The notes beneath the pieces were generated by a model. That model saw only the letters and a list, made by a program, of their open reading frames with translations. It did no database searches and was not told the DNA's origin. The translations under genes were made by a program, and so were the position numbers. 64,000 bases of DNA from Tissierellales bacterium (GTDB taxonomy: Bacteria > Bacillota > Clostridia > Tissierellales > VENL01), in contig JANQLB010000061.1 of NCBI GenBank assembly GCA_028280805.1, positions 1-64,000 of the forward strand, in the 5' to 3' direction. Positions 19,621-27,910 of the stretch are shown in pieces. Position 1 is the first letter of the stretch; the number at the start of each line of letters is the position of its first letter.

Positions 19621-20478
19621 ATGGCAATTAAGATAATAACTGATAGCGGATGTGATTTACCGAAAGAGATACTTGATGAATATGGTATTGAATTTTTACC
19701 TATGGGTGTTGTTATGGACGAAGAGGAGCGTCTAGATGGTATAGACTTAAAACCAAAACAACTTTATGAAGGTATGAGAAATGGTAAAGCTCCTTCTACT
19801 ACTCAAGTATCTGCAAAAGCATTTCTAGATTTTTTTTCAAAGCTGGTTCAAAATGAGCATAGTTACATTTATTTAGCTTTTTCCTCACAATTGTCTGGTA
19901 CATATCAAACCTCTAAAATGATTTTAGATCAAATTAAAGAGGAACATCCAGATTTTGACTTAGAAATTATAGATACAAAATGTGCATCACTGGGAATGGG
20001 ACTTGTTGTCTATAAGGCAGCTCAACTTGCTAAGGAAGGCAAATCTAAGGAAGAAATTCTAAGAAACATAAACTTCAATATGAATCACGTAGAGCATATC
20101 TTTACCGTAGATGACCTTGAGTACCTTGTAAGAGGTGGGAGAGTAAGTAAAACTGCTGCGTTCATAGGAGGGCTTTTAAATATTAAGCCTGTTCTAGATG
20201 TAGAAGATGGAAAGTTAATTCCTTTAGAGAAGATAAGAGGAAGAAAAAAAGTTTTTAAAAGAATGATTGATATAATGGATGAAAGAGGTAAGGATTTAGA
20301 AAATCAGTTAATTTTCATATCTCATGGGGATGATGAAAAGGGAGCAATGGAACTTAAGAGTATGATGGAGGAGAGGTTTGGCTGCAAAAACTTCTTAATT
20401 AACATGATAGGTGGAGTTATAGGAGCTCATTCAGGTCCCGGCACTCAAGCGATATTCTTTTTAAATGAAACACCTTAA
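19621..20478 (+). CDS. DegV family fatty-acid-binding protein
   Basis: 285 residues, full length. Hallmarks are IITDSGCDLPKE at the start, AFSSQLSGTYQT, and the C-terminal GGVIGAHSGPGTQAIFF. Family members (FakB-like) bind a fatty acid and present it to the kinase FakA for phosphorylation before membrane lipid synthesis. No fakA is adjacent, so the partner must lie elsewhere. ATG follows AAAAGGAG. It appears monocistronic. Confidence 0.92.
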   Translation: MAIKIITDSGCDLPKEILDEYGIEFLPMGVVMDEEERLDGIDLKPKQLYEGMRNGKAPSTTQVSAKAFLDFFSKLVQNEHSYIYLAFSSQLSGTYQTSKMILDQIKEEHPDFDLEIIDTKCASLGMGLVVYKAAQLAKEGKSKEEILRNINFNMNHVEHIFTVDDLEYLVRGGRVSKTAAFIGGLLNIKPVLDVEDGKLIPLEKIRGRKKVFKRMIDIMDERGKDLENQLIFISHGDDEKGAMELKSMMEERFGCKNFLINMIGGVIGAHSGPGTQAIFFLNETP

Positions 20479-20486
20479 AATTTACC

Positions 20487-20518
20487 TGATAGCTTAAAAT
20501 TTTAATACTTCGCATTTT
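20487..20518 (-). repeat. Degenerate repeat fragment, copy D
   Basis: About 30 bases after the degV-type gene resemble the inner end of copy B (TGATAGCTTAAAATTTTAAT against CGATAGCTTACAATTCTAAT), with several mismatches. The match is weaker than for copies A to C. Confidence 0.35.
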
Positions 20519-20547
20519 ATAATCTTAAGATTACTTAGATTTTATAT

Positions 20548-20587
20548 AAAGCTAAAACAAAGAGTTTAAAATCTTTATTTTAGCTTT
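20548..20587. terminator. Bidirectional terminator
   Basis: Stem AAAGCTAAAA / TTTTAGCTTT, followed on + by a run of seven T. It lies between the convergent DegV gene and the DNA-metabolism pair and touches the stop codon of the latter. Confidence 0.7.
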
Positions 20588-21323
20588 AATTTTTTTCAAT
20601 AAGATACTTCCAATACTTCATAGGCATATTACTCTTTTGAAGTTTAGGGTTTATCCTGTTTTTTATAGCTATATTTTTAAAATATTCCTTCCAAAGTTTT
20701 TGGTAGAATTCTTCATCTTCTGCAAAAGTAATATCTCCCTTTAGATTTATATTAGTTATTACCCATTCTTCTTGATTATATAGAACACCAATATCTCTTT
20801 TTACATCATGAATAATCCAGTTTTGATCTGACATACGATTGGCAAAATGGGATGCTAATAAGCCAACAATGTTAAACTGTGGTTCAAAGGGTGCATAAAA
20901 TACATCGTTCTTAATTTTTCTAAATCTCAATAAACCTTGCATATAATGAATTTCACGACTAACTTTTCTGGTTATATTATGTATAGCAAGAACTCTATCA
21001 TCTGTAAGATGAAGGTCTAATTTTTTTCCGACTTTCCAGCCTAATCTTAAATAATTATATATCCAAGTTCCAGAATCTTCGTTCTCTGAAACAAATGCAT
21101 GAAAAACATGCTTTAAAGTCTGGTTAGATATTTTAGTCTTTATTGAGTTATAAACTTTATCAGATTTATTTGGGTCAGTATCAATAAACACATCTTTATA
21201 AAGGAAGCTTTTTTCATAATCAGTTATACTTAAAATTTTATTAGGGTGTTCTTTACGATAATAAGTTTCATATATTGCTGTTAATAATCCTTCAAAACTT
21301 CCATCATAAATATAGCACATCAT
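20586..21323 (-). CDS. TIGR03915-type DNA metabolism protein (DUF4130)
   Basis: 245 residues. The N-terminus MMCYIYDGSFEGLLTAIYETY and the central LRFRKIKNDVFYAPFEPQFN with HFANRM are characteristic of the family that accompanies the radical-SAM protein of TIGR03916. Its start codon overlaps the stop of that gene by one base (TAATG), so they are translationally coupled. The pair is presumed to work together in DNA repair or modification; biochemical function is not established to my knowledge. Confidence 0.9.
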   Translation of the reverse strand: MMCYIYDGSFEGLLTAIYETYYRKEHPNKILSITDYEKSFLYKDVFIDTDPNKSDKVYNSIKTKISNQTLKHVFHAFVSENEDSGTWIYNYLRLGWKVGKKLDLHLTDDRVLAIHNITRKVSREIHYMQGLLRFRKIKNDVFYAPFEPQFNIVGLLASHFANRMSDQNWIIHDVKRDIGVLYNQEEWVITNINLKGDITFAEDEEFYQKLWKEYFKNIAIKNRINPKLQKSNMPMKYWKYLIEKN

Positions 21324-22627
21324 TAGAGTTCACCTGTAATTTTTGTCAGAATATCTGGTAATGGTAATAGGTTTGGATATAATGAAAAGAGTGAAAGCTG
21401 TTCACCTTGTGTGATATTAAGTTTATCACTTGAATTAGCCAGAAGACTGTTCTTTATGTTATCTTCATTAAATTTAGTTTCACCATAGTATTTACCCTGA
21501 CATGTTATAAAATATTTTGCTCTTTTTAAAACAGCTCCGATTTTCTTTAGATTATCGTAATTAATAGGTCCTACTCGTCTAGCTGAAATAATTTTCTTAG
21601 CAGATTTAATACCTATTCCCGGAATTCTTAAAAGCATTTCATAGTCAGCACGGTTAATTTCTACTGGGAATAAGTGTAGATTTCTAATAGCCCAGTTACA
21701 TTTAGGGTCGAAATGTATATCGAAATTTGGATTTTTACTATCTAAGAGTTCTTGTGACTTAAAACCATAAAATCTTAACAGCCAATCTGCTTGATAAAGT
21801 CTGTGTTCCCTTAATAATGGCGGGGTAGAAATCTGAGGCAGATTTGGATGTTTTGATACAGGAACATATGCAGAGTAATATACTCTTTTTAAGTTAAATC
21901 GTTCATAAAGTGACTCTGACAATGTTAAAATATTTAAATCTTTATCTGGAGTTGCTCCCACTATAAGCTGAGTGCTTTGACCAGCAGGAACGAATTTATC
22001 AGAGTTTTTATATAGTTTTCTCTCAGATACGTTTTCAACTATCTTTGAACTAATCAGTCCCATAGGCTTAATAATATGTTCTTTACTTTTTTGAGGAGCA
22101 AGGAGTTTAAGTCCATTGTTAGAAGGCAGCTCTATGTTTACACTCATCCTATCTACATGTTTTCCTGCTTCCCGCATTATATTTAAATCAGCACCGGGAA
22201 TTGCCTTTAAATGAATATAACCATTAAAGTTTTTTTCCCTAAGAGTTTTAACAGTTTTTAAGAGTAGTTCCATAGTATAGCTGGGACTTTTATAAATTGC
22301 AGAGCTTAAAAATAAACCTTCTATGTAATTTCTTCGATAAAAATTAACAGTTAAATTAACCATTTCTTCTGGTGAGAACATAGCTCTTGGGATATCATTA
22401 CTACTTCTATTAACACAGTAAGCACAATCGTATATGCAGTAGTTTGTAAATAAAATTTTTAATAAAGAGATACATCTACCATCATCTGACCAACTATGAC
22501 AAATACCGCTTATATGACTATTACCCAGACCTCCTTTTTTATTTTTTCTTGAACTTCCACTTGAAGAACAAGAAACATCATATTTCGCTGCATCTGCTAA
22601 TATTTTTAATTTATCTAGAATTTCCAT
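21323..22627 (-). CDS. Radical SAM protein for DNA modification/repair (TIGR03916-like)
   Basis: 434 residues from the ATG at 22627, chosen because GGAGGTG lies just upstream; a longer reading would bury that site. The radical-SAM cluster motif is YCIYDCAYCVNR (C-x3-C-x2-C). A helix-hairpin-helix segment near the C-terminus (LLRIPGIGIKSAKKIISARR) would bind DNA. A basic, Ser-rich N-terminus is also typical. It forms an operon with the next gene downstream. The family is presumed to act on DNA; the reaction is unknown. Confidence 0.9.
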   Translation of the reverse strand: MEILDKLKILADAAKYDVSCSSSGSSRKNKKGGLGNSHISGICHSWSDDGRCISLLKILFTNYCIYDCAYCVNRSSNDIPRAMFSPEEMVNLTVNFYRRNYIEGLFLSSAIYKSPSYTMELLLKTVKTLREKNFNGYIHLKAIPGADLNIMREAGKHVDRMSVNIELPSNNGLKLLAPQKSKEHIIKPMGLISSKIVENVSERKLYKNSDKFVPAGQSTQLIVGATPDKDLNILTLSESLYERFNLKRVYYSAYVPVSKHPNLPQISTPPLLREHRLYQADWLLRFYGFKSQELLDSKNPNFDIHFDPKCNWAIRNLHLFPVEINRADYEMLLRIPGIGIKSAKKIISARRVGPINYDNLKKIGAVLKRAKYFITCQGKYYGETKFNEDNIKNSLLANSSDKLNITQGEQLSLFSLYPNLLPLPDILTKITGEL

Positions 22628-22802
22628 TTTTTCACCTCCACTACCAATCATAAATTGATTTTACCATAAATCCTACAAAAAATCAAACATATGTTCGAAA
22701 AAAATATGTAAGGTAGTTGAATGTAAACCATATTTACATTTTTTATAAGCAAAATAAATATGAATACAATAAAATATGATATAATGAAATAAGTGAAAAT
22801 CT

Positions 22803-22945
22803 AAAAGTATAAAGCAAGGTATAGAACAAGTAGCTATTAAAATGTTAAAAAAGGATTAGACTTAGAACAAATATTGGAACTTACAGGTTTAAGTAAGGAA
22901 AAAGTATTTAAGTTGAAAGATAAAATAAAAAAGAGTGAAAATTAG
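22803..22945 (+). pseudogene. Remnant of an Rpn-type nuclease/transposase C-terminus
   Basis: Two reading frames join into the tail typical of Rpn (PD-(D/E)XK) recombination-promoting nucleases: SIKQGIEQVAIKMLKK, then after a one-base shift in an A-run near 22850, DLEQILELTGLSKEKVFKLK and a stop. The catalytic part is missing. This looks like the scar of a decayed mobile-type gene. Confidence 0.55.
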
Positions 22946-22964
22946 TAAAAAAGGACATAACAGA

Positions 22965-23027
22965 GAGGGTAAGACTTGAAGAGGTTACTTATTTCACTGA
23001 GAATAATTCAAGTCTGCCCCTTTTTTT
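22965..23027 (+). terminator. Terminator-like hairpin with T-run
   Basis: AGAGGGTAAGACTTGAA pairs with TTCAAGTCTGCCCC across a 26-base loop, followed by seven T. It is the terminator of the decayed gene upstream. Confidence 0.65.
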
Positions 23028-23109
23028 AATTTTACATAATTTAAAATCGTAAAATATTACTTTATCGGTGGTTTCATTTCGTCCACTTAACATAAAGGGG
23101 GTGAGAAAA

Positions 23110-23451
23110 GTGGTTGAAGTTATTGCTTATTGTGGTATCAAGTGTCATGAATGTGATGTTTATAATGCTACAGTTAATGACAATATGGATGAAAAGAAAA
23201 GAATTTCTCAAAACTGGTCAACTGTAGAGTATCCTCTAAAGCCCCAAGATATTCAGTGTTATGGATGTACTACAGCAGACGAGAAGATTATGTCATTTTG
23301 TAGAGAGTGTGATATTAGAGAGTGCGGCATAAATTTAGAGGTTGATAATTGCGGCGTATGTGGAAAATACCCTTGTGATAAATTAGATAAGGTGTTTTCA
23401 AAATCTCCTGATTCAAAGGAAGTCCTAGACGAAATTAGAAGTAGTAGTTAA
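23110..23451 (+). CDS. DUF3795 cysteine-rich protein
   Basis: 113 residues from the GTG at 23110 (GGGGGTG upstream). Cys pairs run through the whole protein: YCGIKCHECDVY, CYGCTT, FCRECDIREC and NCGVCGKYPCDKL. This is the DUF3795 pattern, a small presumed metal-binding family common in anaerobes. Function is unknown. It is followed by its own terminator. Confidence 0.82.
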   Translation: MVEVIAYCGIKCHECDVYNATVNDNMDEKKRISQNWSTVEYPLKPQDIQCYGCTTADEKIMSFCRECDIRECGINLEVDNCGVCGKYPCDKLDKVFSKSPDSKEVLDEIRSSS

Positions 23452-23458
23452 AAATAAA

Positions 23459-23495
23459 AAAATTGTTGTTAAGATTCTTAACAGCAATTTTTTTA
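23459..23495 (+). terminator. Terminator after the DUF3795 gene
   Basis: AAATTG-TTGTTAAG pairs with CTTAACA-GCAATTT, with one small bulge, followed by a T-run. Confidence 0.75.
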
Positions 23496-23504
23496 TGTTT
23501 TATG

Positions 23505-23580
23505 TTTACATTTAGAAAAAAATCATGTATAATATGACTATATCGTCATATGACTTTTAAGTCACATGACTATACAGTCA
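23505..23580 (+). promoter_or_regulatory. Promoter with three phased TetR-type operators
   Basis: TTTACA (23505), 17 bases, TATAAT (23528-23533). One base later begin three 14-bp palindromes: TGACTATATCGTCA (23535), TGACTTTTAAGTCA (23551) and TGACTATACAGTCA (23567), spaced exactly 16 bases apart. They cover the transcription start. The operon downstream encodes a TetR protein. A matching promoter with two such sites lies at 35034-35092 in front of a paralogous TetR operon. Confidence 0.8.
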
Positions 23581-23609
23581 TAAAAAAATATTTTAGAAGG
23601 GGCAGTTTT

Positions 23610-24017
23610 ATGGGTGATTTAAATTATTTCAGCATTTTATGTTTTGTTTGGGCTGCTATAGGTATAGGATCAAGATTCTTGATGATATCTTTAGGAAAGA
23701 AGTGGAATGAATGGGAGTTAGGGAAGGCATATTCTGAAAAGAAGCCTAAATGGATATATTTTTTAGGTATTTTGTGTTTAGCTATAGTAGGATTCACATG
23801 GTATCAAGTATTTACTCTAGGGGTAAAATATAGCTGGATAATTGCATCATTAGTAACTGTCACATTAGTAAAAGTATTTAACCTTCTATTTAATTATGAT
23901 AATTTCAGAGAATTTGCTAAATCAGTACTAAACGATAAGAAAAAGTTAATTCAGTTAAATGTAGGAGTTTTCTTTATATCTGCTGTGTTTATACTTTTGG
24001 GAATATTCTTGTATTAA
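23610..24017 (+). CDS. Small integral membrane protein (DUF3784-like)
   Basis: 135 residues from the ATG at 23610 behind AGAAGGGGC; a longer reading would start inside the operators. About four membrane helices, with KKPKWIYFLGILCLAIVG and a C-terminal helix. First gene of a TetR-regulated operon with an ABC-2 exporter. It may be an accessory of the exporter; I do not recognise a defined function. Confidence 0.7.
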   Translation: MGDLNYFSILCFVWAAIGIGSRFLMISLGKKWNEWELGKAYSEKKPKWIYFLGILCLAIVGFTWYQVFTLGVKYSWIIASLVTVTLVKVFNLLFNYDNFREFAKSVLNDKKKLIQLNVGVFFISAVFILLGIFLY

Positions 24018-24048
24018 TATTACCCAGATTTTTATTAGGAGTGATTAA

Positions 24049-24669
24049 ATGCCAAAAAATACCTTTTTCAACCTGCCGGAAGAAAAGAGAGAACGAATAA
24101 TTGAAGCTGCACTTGATGAATTTGCAAAGAATTTATATCATAATGCTAGTATTACTAGAATTGTTGATAATTCAGGAATTGCTAAAGGAAGCTTTTATCA
24201 ATATTTTGAAGATAAGAAAGACTTATTTAAGTATATTGTAGACTTAGGCGGTAAGAAAAAAACTAAATACTTGGAGCATGTATTAACTGAGATTGATAAT
24301 ATGAATTTCTTCTCATTAATTAGGGAGCTGTTTATTGCAGGAATTATATTTAGCAAAGAAAATCCTAAACTTTCAAACATTGGATATAATTTTGCAAATT
24401 CAACAGATGAAAAATTAAAGCAAGAAATATATGGCGAGAATGTCCCGAAGAGTAACTATATGTTTAAGATACTTTTACGAAAAGGTATAGCAAGAGGAGA
24501 GATTAATCCTGATATAGATGTTGGTCTTGTTTCTCAAATGATAACAAGCTTAAGTATTTCTATAATTGAATACTTTTTTAAGGAAATAAGAAAAACTGAT
24601 GACATGGAAATGTTGGATTTAGTAGATAAAATGCTTTTTGTCTTAAAAAACGGTATTGAAAGAAATTAA
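24049..24669 (+). CDS. TetR family regulator
   Basis: 206 residues. The N-terminal helix-turn-helix is intact (ITRIVDNSGIAKGSFYQYF). The start, PKNTFFNLPEEKRERI, is nearly the same as in the TetR protein at 35907, so the two are paralogs. ATG behind AGGAGTG. It lies second in the operon controlled by three palindromes and very likely represses its own promoter. The ligand is unknown; genes beside it suggest a toxic small molecule or peptide. Confidence 0.92.
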   Translation: MPKNTFFNLPEEKRERIIEAALDEFAKNLYHNASITRIVDNSGIAKGSFYQYFEDKKDLFKYIVDLGGKKKTKYLEHVLTEIDNMNFFSLIRELFIAGIIFSKENPKLSNIGYNFANSTDEKLKQEIYGENVPKSNYMFKILLRKGIARGEINPDIDVGLVSQMITSLSISIIEYFFKEIRKTDDMEMLDLVDKMLFVLKNGIERN

Positions 24670-24688
24670 ATTAAGGGGGTTTTAGAAA

Positions 24689-25543
24689 ATGTTAAATATC
24701 AAAGATTTGTATTACTCTTATACAAAGGATGAAAGTTATGCAGTTAAAGGAGTAAGCTTCGAGGTTACAGAAGGAGAAATTTTTGGTTTTTTAGGACCAA
24801 ATGGTGCTGGAAAATCAACAACACAGAAAGTTTTAACAGGACTTCTGCCAATGCAAAAAGGTAAAGCTTTTGTAGCAGGAGTTGACGTAAGAAAGCCTAA
24901 TGAGAAATTATTTAATTCAATAGGAGTATCGTTTGAGCATCCTAACATCTATAAGAAATTATCAGGATATGAAAATTTGGATTTTTATAGAAAGATGTTT
25001 AGCGTCCCAACAGAAGACCCAATGAAGCTGTTAAGATTAGTAGGACTAGAGGAGGCAGCTAATAAAAAGGCTGGAGGCTATTCTAAAGGAATGAAGCAAA
25101 GGCTTGTATTTGCCAGATCGCTTATCAATAAACCTAAAATATGGTTTTTAGATGAACCTATTTCAGGATTAGATCCTACTACGGCTAACCATATTAAAGA
25201 TGTAATTAAGAGAAAAAAAGAAGAAGGAGTTACAATGTTTTTAACTACTCATAACATGTATATAGCTGATGAGCTTTGTGATAGAGTAGCTTTTATAAAT
25301 GAAGGAAAAATAGCTTTAGTTGATTCTCCTAGAAATCTGAAGTTAATGTATGGTGAAAAGATTATTAAAGTAGAATACACTGAGAATGGACAGATTAAAA
25401 AAGAAAACTTTTCAATGATCAAGGATGAAGATAAGCAGAAACTTAACAAACTTATTAGTGAGGGTAAGATTGAAACACTTCATTCTCAAGAAGCAACTCT
25501 TGAAGAAATATTTATGAAGGTTACAGGCAGGGGGTTGAAGTAA
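24689..25543 (+). CDS. ABC-2 exporter ATPase
   Basis: 284 residues. Walker A GPNGAGKST, signature YSKGMKQRL, Walker B WFLDEP and switch TTHNM are all intact. The C-terminal extension has the DrrA/CcmA-type end (LEEIFMKVTGRG). ATG behind AAGGGGG. It pairs with the two permease genes that follow without gaps. Confidence 0.93.
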   Translation: MLNIKDLYYSYTKDESYAVKGVSFEVTEGEIFGFLGPNGAGKSTTQKVLTGLLPMQKGKAFVAGVDVRKPNEKLFNSIGVSFEHPNIYKKLSGYENLDFYRKMFSVPTEDPMKLLRLVGLEEAANKKAGGYSKGMKQRLVFARSLINKPKIWFLDEPISGLDPTTANHIKDVIKRKKEEGVTMFLTTHNMYIADELCDRVAFINEGKIALVDSPRNLKLMYGEKIIKVEYTENGQIKKENFSMIKDEDKQKLNKLISEGKIETLHSQEATLEEIFMKVTGRGLK

Positions 25544-26602
25544 ATGATTAAAAGGTTTTTATGGTTGACAAAAAAAGATGCAGTTACAGCCTACAGAAAT
25601 TATTACTTTTTAATTGTTGTTGCCTTAGCTTTATTATTTACATTATTAATAAGGTTTGTAGTACCAGAGGATACATCTGTTAAAGCCACAGTATTTTATA
25701 GTACAAATTACTCTGGAGAGTTAAGAACACAGCTTGATGAGACAATTGGTCAATCCAAAGATACTAATCAAAATGTTGTTTCAGTTGATTCTAGAGAAGA
25801 AATTATTGAGAAGATGAAAGAGAATACCAATAGTTTTGGGATGTTTATCAAACAGGGAGATAGTAGACCAACAATAGAGTTTATATTTCAGGGCTATGAA
25901 AATGATCAGTCAAGGAATACATTAATCATAGCTATGAAGGATTCTTTATCTGGTAAAACAGCAGAAAATCCAAAAATAGATACAATAGTTTTAAAGGAAA
26001 ACATTAGTAGGGATATGAATATACCCATGAATAAAAACATATTACCTTTATTCCTGGTTATGGAACCTGCAATGCTGGGATTTGTTTTAATTGTTTCACT
26101 AATATTTATGGAAAAGGAAGAGGGTACCATAAGGGCTTATGTTATCACACCGGGCAAGATACCAGAGTACTTGGCATCAAAGATAACAGTAATGGTTGTA
26201 CTTGGTATTATATCTACATTGATTGGGTCATTAATAGTTGTAGGTTTTAATGCTGACTATCTATCATTATTAGCACTGGTAATTGTTTCAGGAATTTTCT
26301 TTTCAGCTTTAGGATTAATACTTGCAAGCTTTTTTGAAAATATATCACAATCAATTATATGGCTTATTGTTATTAGTATAATATTATCACTACCAACTGT
26401 TTCATACTTTTTTCCAAGTTTTGCACCAATATATATAAAAATACTTCCAACCTATTCTATGATGTTTGCTATCAGAGAAGCAGTTTTTAGCACAGGTAAC
26501 ACCGGTATAATCACATCAACTCTAATAACCTTTACAGTACTCAGTATAATATCATATTTACTTGCTATATTTGCATATAATAGAAGCCTATTAAGAGATT
26601 AG
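25544..26602 (+). CDS. ABC-2 exporter permease 1
   Basis: 352 residues. One N-terminal helix, a large outside loop (about 45-165) and five C-terminal helices are the ABC-2 (DrrB/YhgE-like) layout. The conserved MEKEEGTIRAYVITP precedes the core. Its start abuts the stop of the ATPase gene. Confidence 0.9.
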   Translation: MIKRFLWLTKKDAVTAYRNYYFLIVVALALLFTLLIRFVVPEDTSVKATVFYSTNYSGELRTQLDETIGQSKDTNQNVVSVDSREEIIEKMKENTNSFGMFIKQGDSRPTIEFIFQGYENDQSRNTLIIAMKDSLSGKTAENPKIDTIVLKENISRDMNIPMNKNILPLFLVMEPAMLGFVLIVSLIFMEKEEGTIRAYVITPGKIPEYLASKITVMVVLGIISTLIGSLIVVGFNADYLSLLALVIVSGIFFSALGLILASFFENISQSIIWLIVISIILSLPTVSYFFPSFAPIYIKILPTYSMMFAIREAVFSTGNTGIITSTLITFTVLSIISYLLAIFAYNRSLLRD

Positions 26603-26616
26603 TGGGGGTGAAGAAA

Positions 26617-27615
26617 ATGAAAAGAATACTATCAATTTTTAAGAGGGATTTACAAAACAGTTTTAGAGATAATCTTTTATTATATATGATAATTATTCCA
26701 ATAATATTAACTATTGGATTGAAATTTTTTATACCTAGTACTCAGTCAGCTTCAAGTCAGTTTGCATTAAACGAAGCTTTGGGTAATGAGGTTATTGAAG
26801 AATTTAAGAAGTATGGTAAGGTAGAGATTTATTCATCTAATGAAGAAATAAGTGACAGAGTTAACGATATAGATGACATTGCAGGGATTACTAAGAATGA
26901 AGAAGGAAATTTTGAGTTAATTTTAGAGGGAAATGAGGATTATGAAACAGAAAGAATACCTAAAATGATTATAAATGACTTACAAGGAGTTTATTTAGAT
27001 ACAGTTAACTTTGAAATTAATGACATTGGTGCAACAACTCCTCCTATTGCATTATACGGAGCTCTTTCCATTATGGTTACAGCAATAATGCTTGGGGGAG
27101 TAACGACTGGATTTAATATCATTGATGAAAAAGAAAGCGGTACTATAAAGGCTTTAAGTGTTACTCCTATGACGAAATTCCAATTTATTATGGGTAAAAG
27201 CTTCCTTGGACTTGTTTTACCTATTGTCCATGTATTTATTATTGTATGGATAATAGGAATATTTACTCCAAACAGCCTTCTTTTATTATTAATGACGGTT
27301 GTAAGTTCATTAATAAGCTTACTAATTGGATTTCTCATTGGGGTAATTAGTAATAATCAAATATCAGGAATTGCTAATATGAAGGGTATATTTGTGCTTC
27401 TTAGTTTATCTGTAATTGGAGCTATGCTGTTACCGTTAGATAAGCATATATTTCTTTACTGGTCGCCTATTTACTGGTCATTTATGGGTATTAAAGATAT
27501 ACTTTTAAATGATGTAACAAGCACAAAGCTTTTGATTAATATTGGAGCAATATTAGCATTAACTGGTATAGTTTATTTATCAACAAAGAACAAAATTAAG
27601 CAGGGATTATCATAG
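26617..27615 (+). CDS. ABC-2 exporter permease 2
   Basis: 332 residues from the ATG at 26617, preceded by GTGGGGGTG; the GTG at 26602 lies within that site. Same layout as permease 1: helix, outside loop, then five helices with IIDEKESGTIKALSVTP. The two permeases probably form a heterodimer with two copies of the ATPase. Confidence 0.9.
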   Translation: MKRILSIFKRDLQNSFRDNLLLYMIIIPIILTIGLKFFIPSTQSASSQFALNEALGNEVIEEFKKYGKVEIYSSNEEISDRVNDIDDIAGITKNEEGNFELILEGNEDYETERIPKMIINDLQGVYLDTVNFEINDIGATTPPIALYGALSIMVTAIMLGGVTTGFNIIDEKESGTIKALSVTPMTKFQFIMGKSFLGLVLPIVHVFIIVWIIGIFTPNSLLLLLMTVVSSLISLLIGFLIGVISNNQISGIANMKGIFVLLSLSVIGAMLLPLDKHIFLYWSPIYWSFMGIKDILLNDVTSTKLLINIGAILALTGIVYLSTKNKIKQGLS

Positions 27616-27685
27616 AAATAATATAACTATAAAAATTAAATAAGTATAGACTATATTTTTTAACAACTTTTTTATGCAATACCTA

Positions 27686-27714
27686 TTGACAGCAATTCTA
27701 AATCATGTTAGGAT
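27686..27714 (+). promoter_or_regulatory. Promoter of the riboswitch-controlled operon
   Basis: TTGACA (27686-27691), a 17-base spacer, TAGGAT (27709-27714). It is placed about 30 bases before the aptamer. Confidence 0.7.
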
Positions 27715-27740
27715 AATAAAAAATTAATCTTAAAAAGTTA

Positions 27741-27867
27741 TATGGGAGTGCTTCTAGGGTTCCGGGTTTTAACTGACTGGTCCGAGTGAAGCAGCTGTAA
27801 TCAGTACACCGTGAGTATAAAAGACTCCAGCGGTAGGTTCCATTATGAATCTATCATGGAGTCTTTT
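27741..27867 (+). promoter_or_regulatory. ykkC-family riboswitch (subtype 2-like) with terminator
   Basis: Conserved ykkC blocks occur in order: CTAGGGTTCCG, ACTGGTCCGAG, TACACCG, and a GAGT-ATAAAA-GACTC hairpin. Helices GCTTC/GAAGC and CTG-TAAT-CAG also fit. The 3' block GCGGTAGGTTCC resembles the ppGpp/PRPP (subtype 2) aptamers rather than the GGGAGA end of guanidine-I. A terminator hairpin (27819-27829 with 27857-27867, then a T-run) reuses the GACTCC arm of the aptamer, so ligand binding should allow read-through, i.e. an ON switch. It controls the GNAT gene that starts 44 bases later. Ligand is not settled by eye. Confidence 0.85.
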
Positions 27868-27910
27868 TTATTTTTATAAATCATAGATTGTTATAAAAGG
27901 AGTGATTATT

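Larger units (their letters stand above)
22628..23109. other. Spacer with a gene remnant and a terminator
   Basis: 482 bases. It holds the promoter region of the radical-SAM operon on the minus strand, a frameshifted gene fragment at 22803-22945 and a strong terminator-like hairpin at 22965-23027. The last 80 bases lead into the DUF3795 gene. Confidence 0.6.

Noticed and set aside
27741-27867. Guanidine-I riboswitch
   Set aside because: The 3' block lacks the GGGAGA-type end and the downstream genes are not guanidine-related; a subtype 2 form fits better, though it needs a model score.
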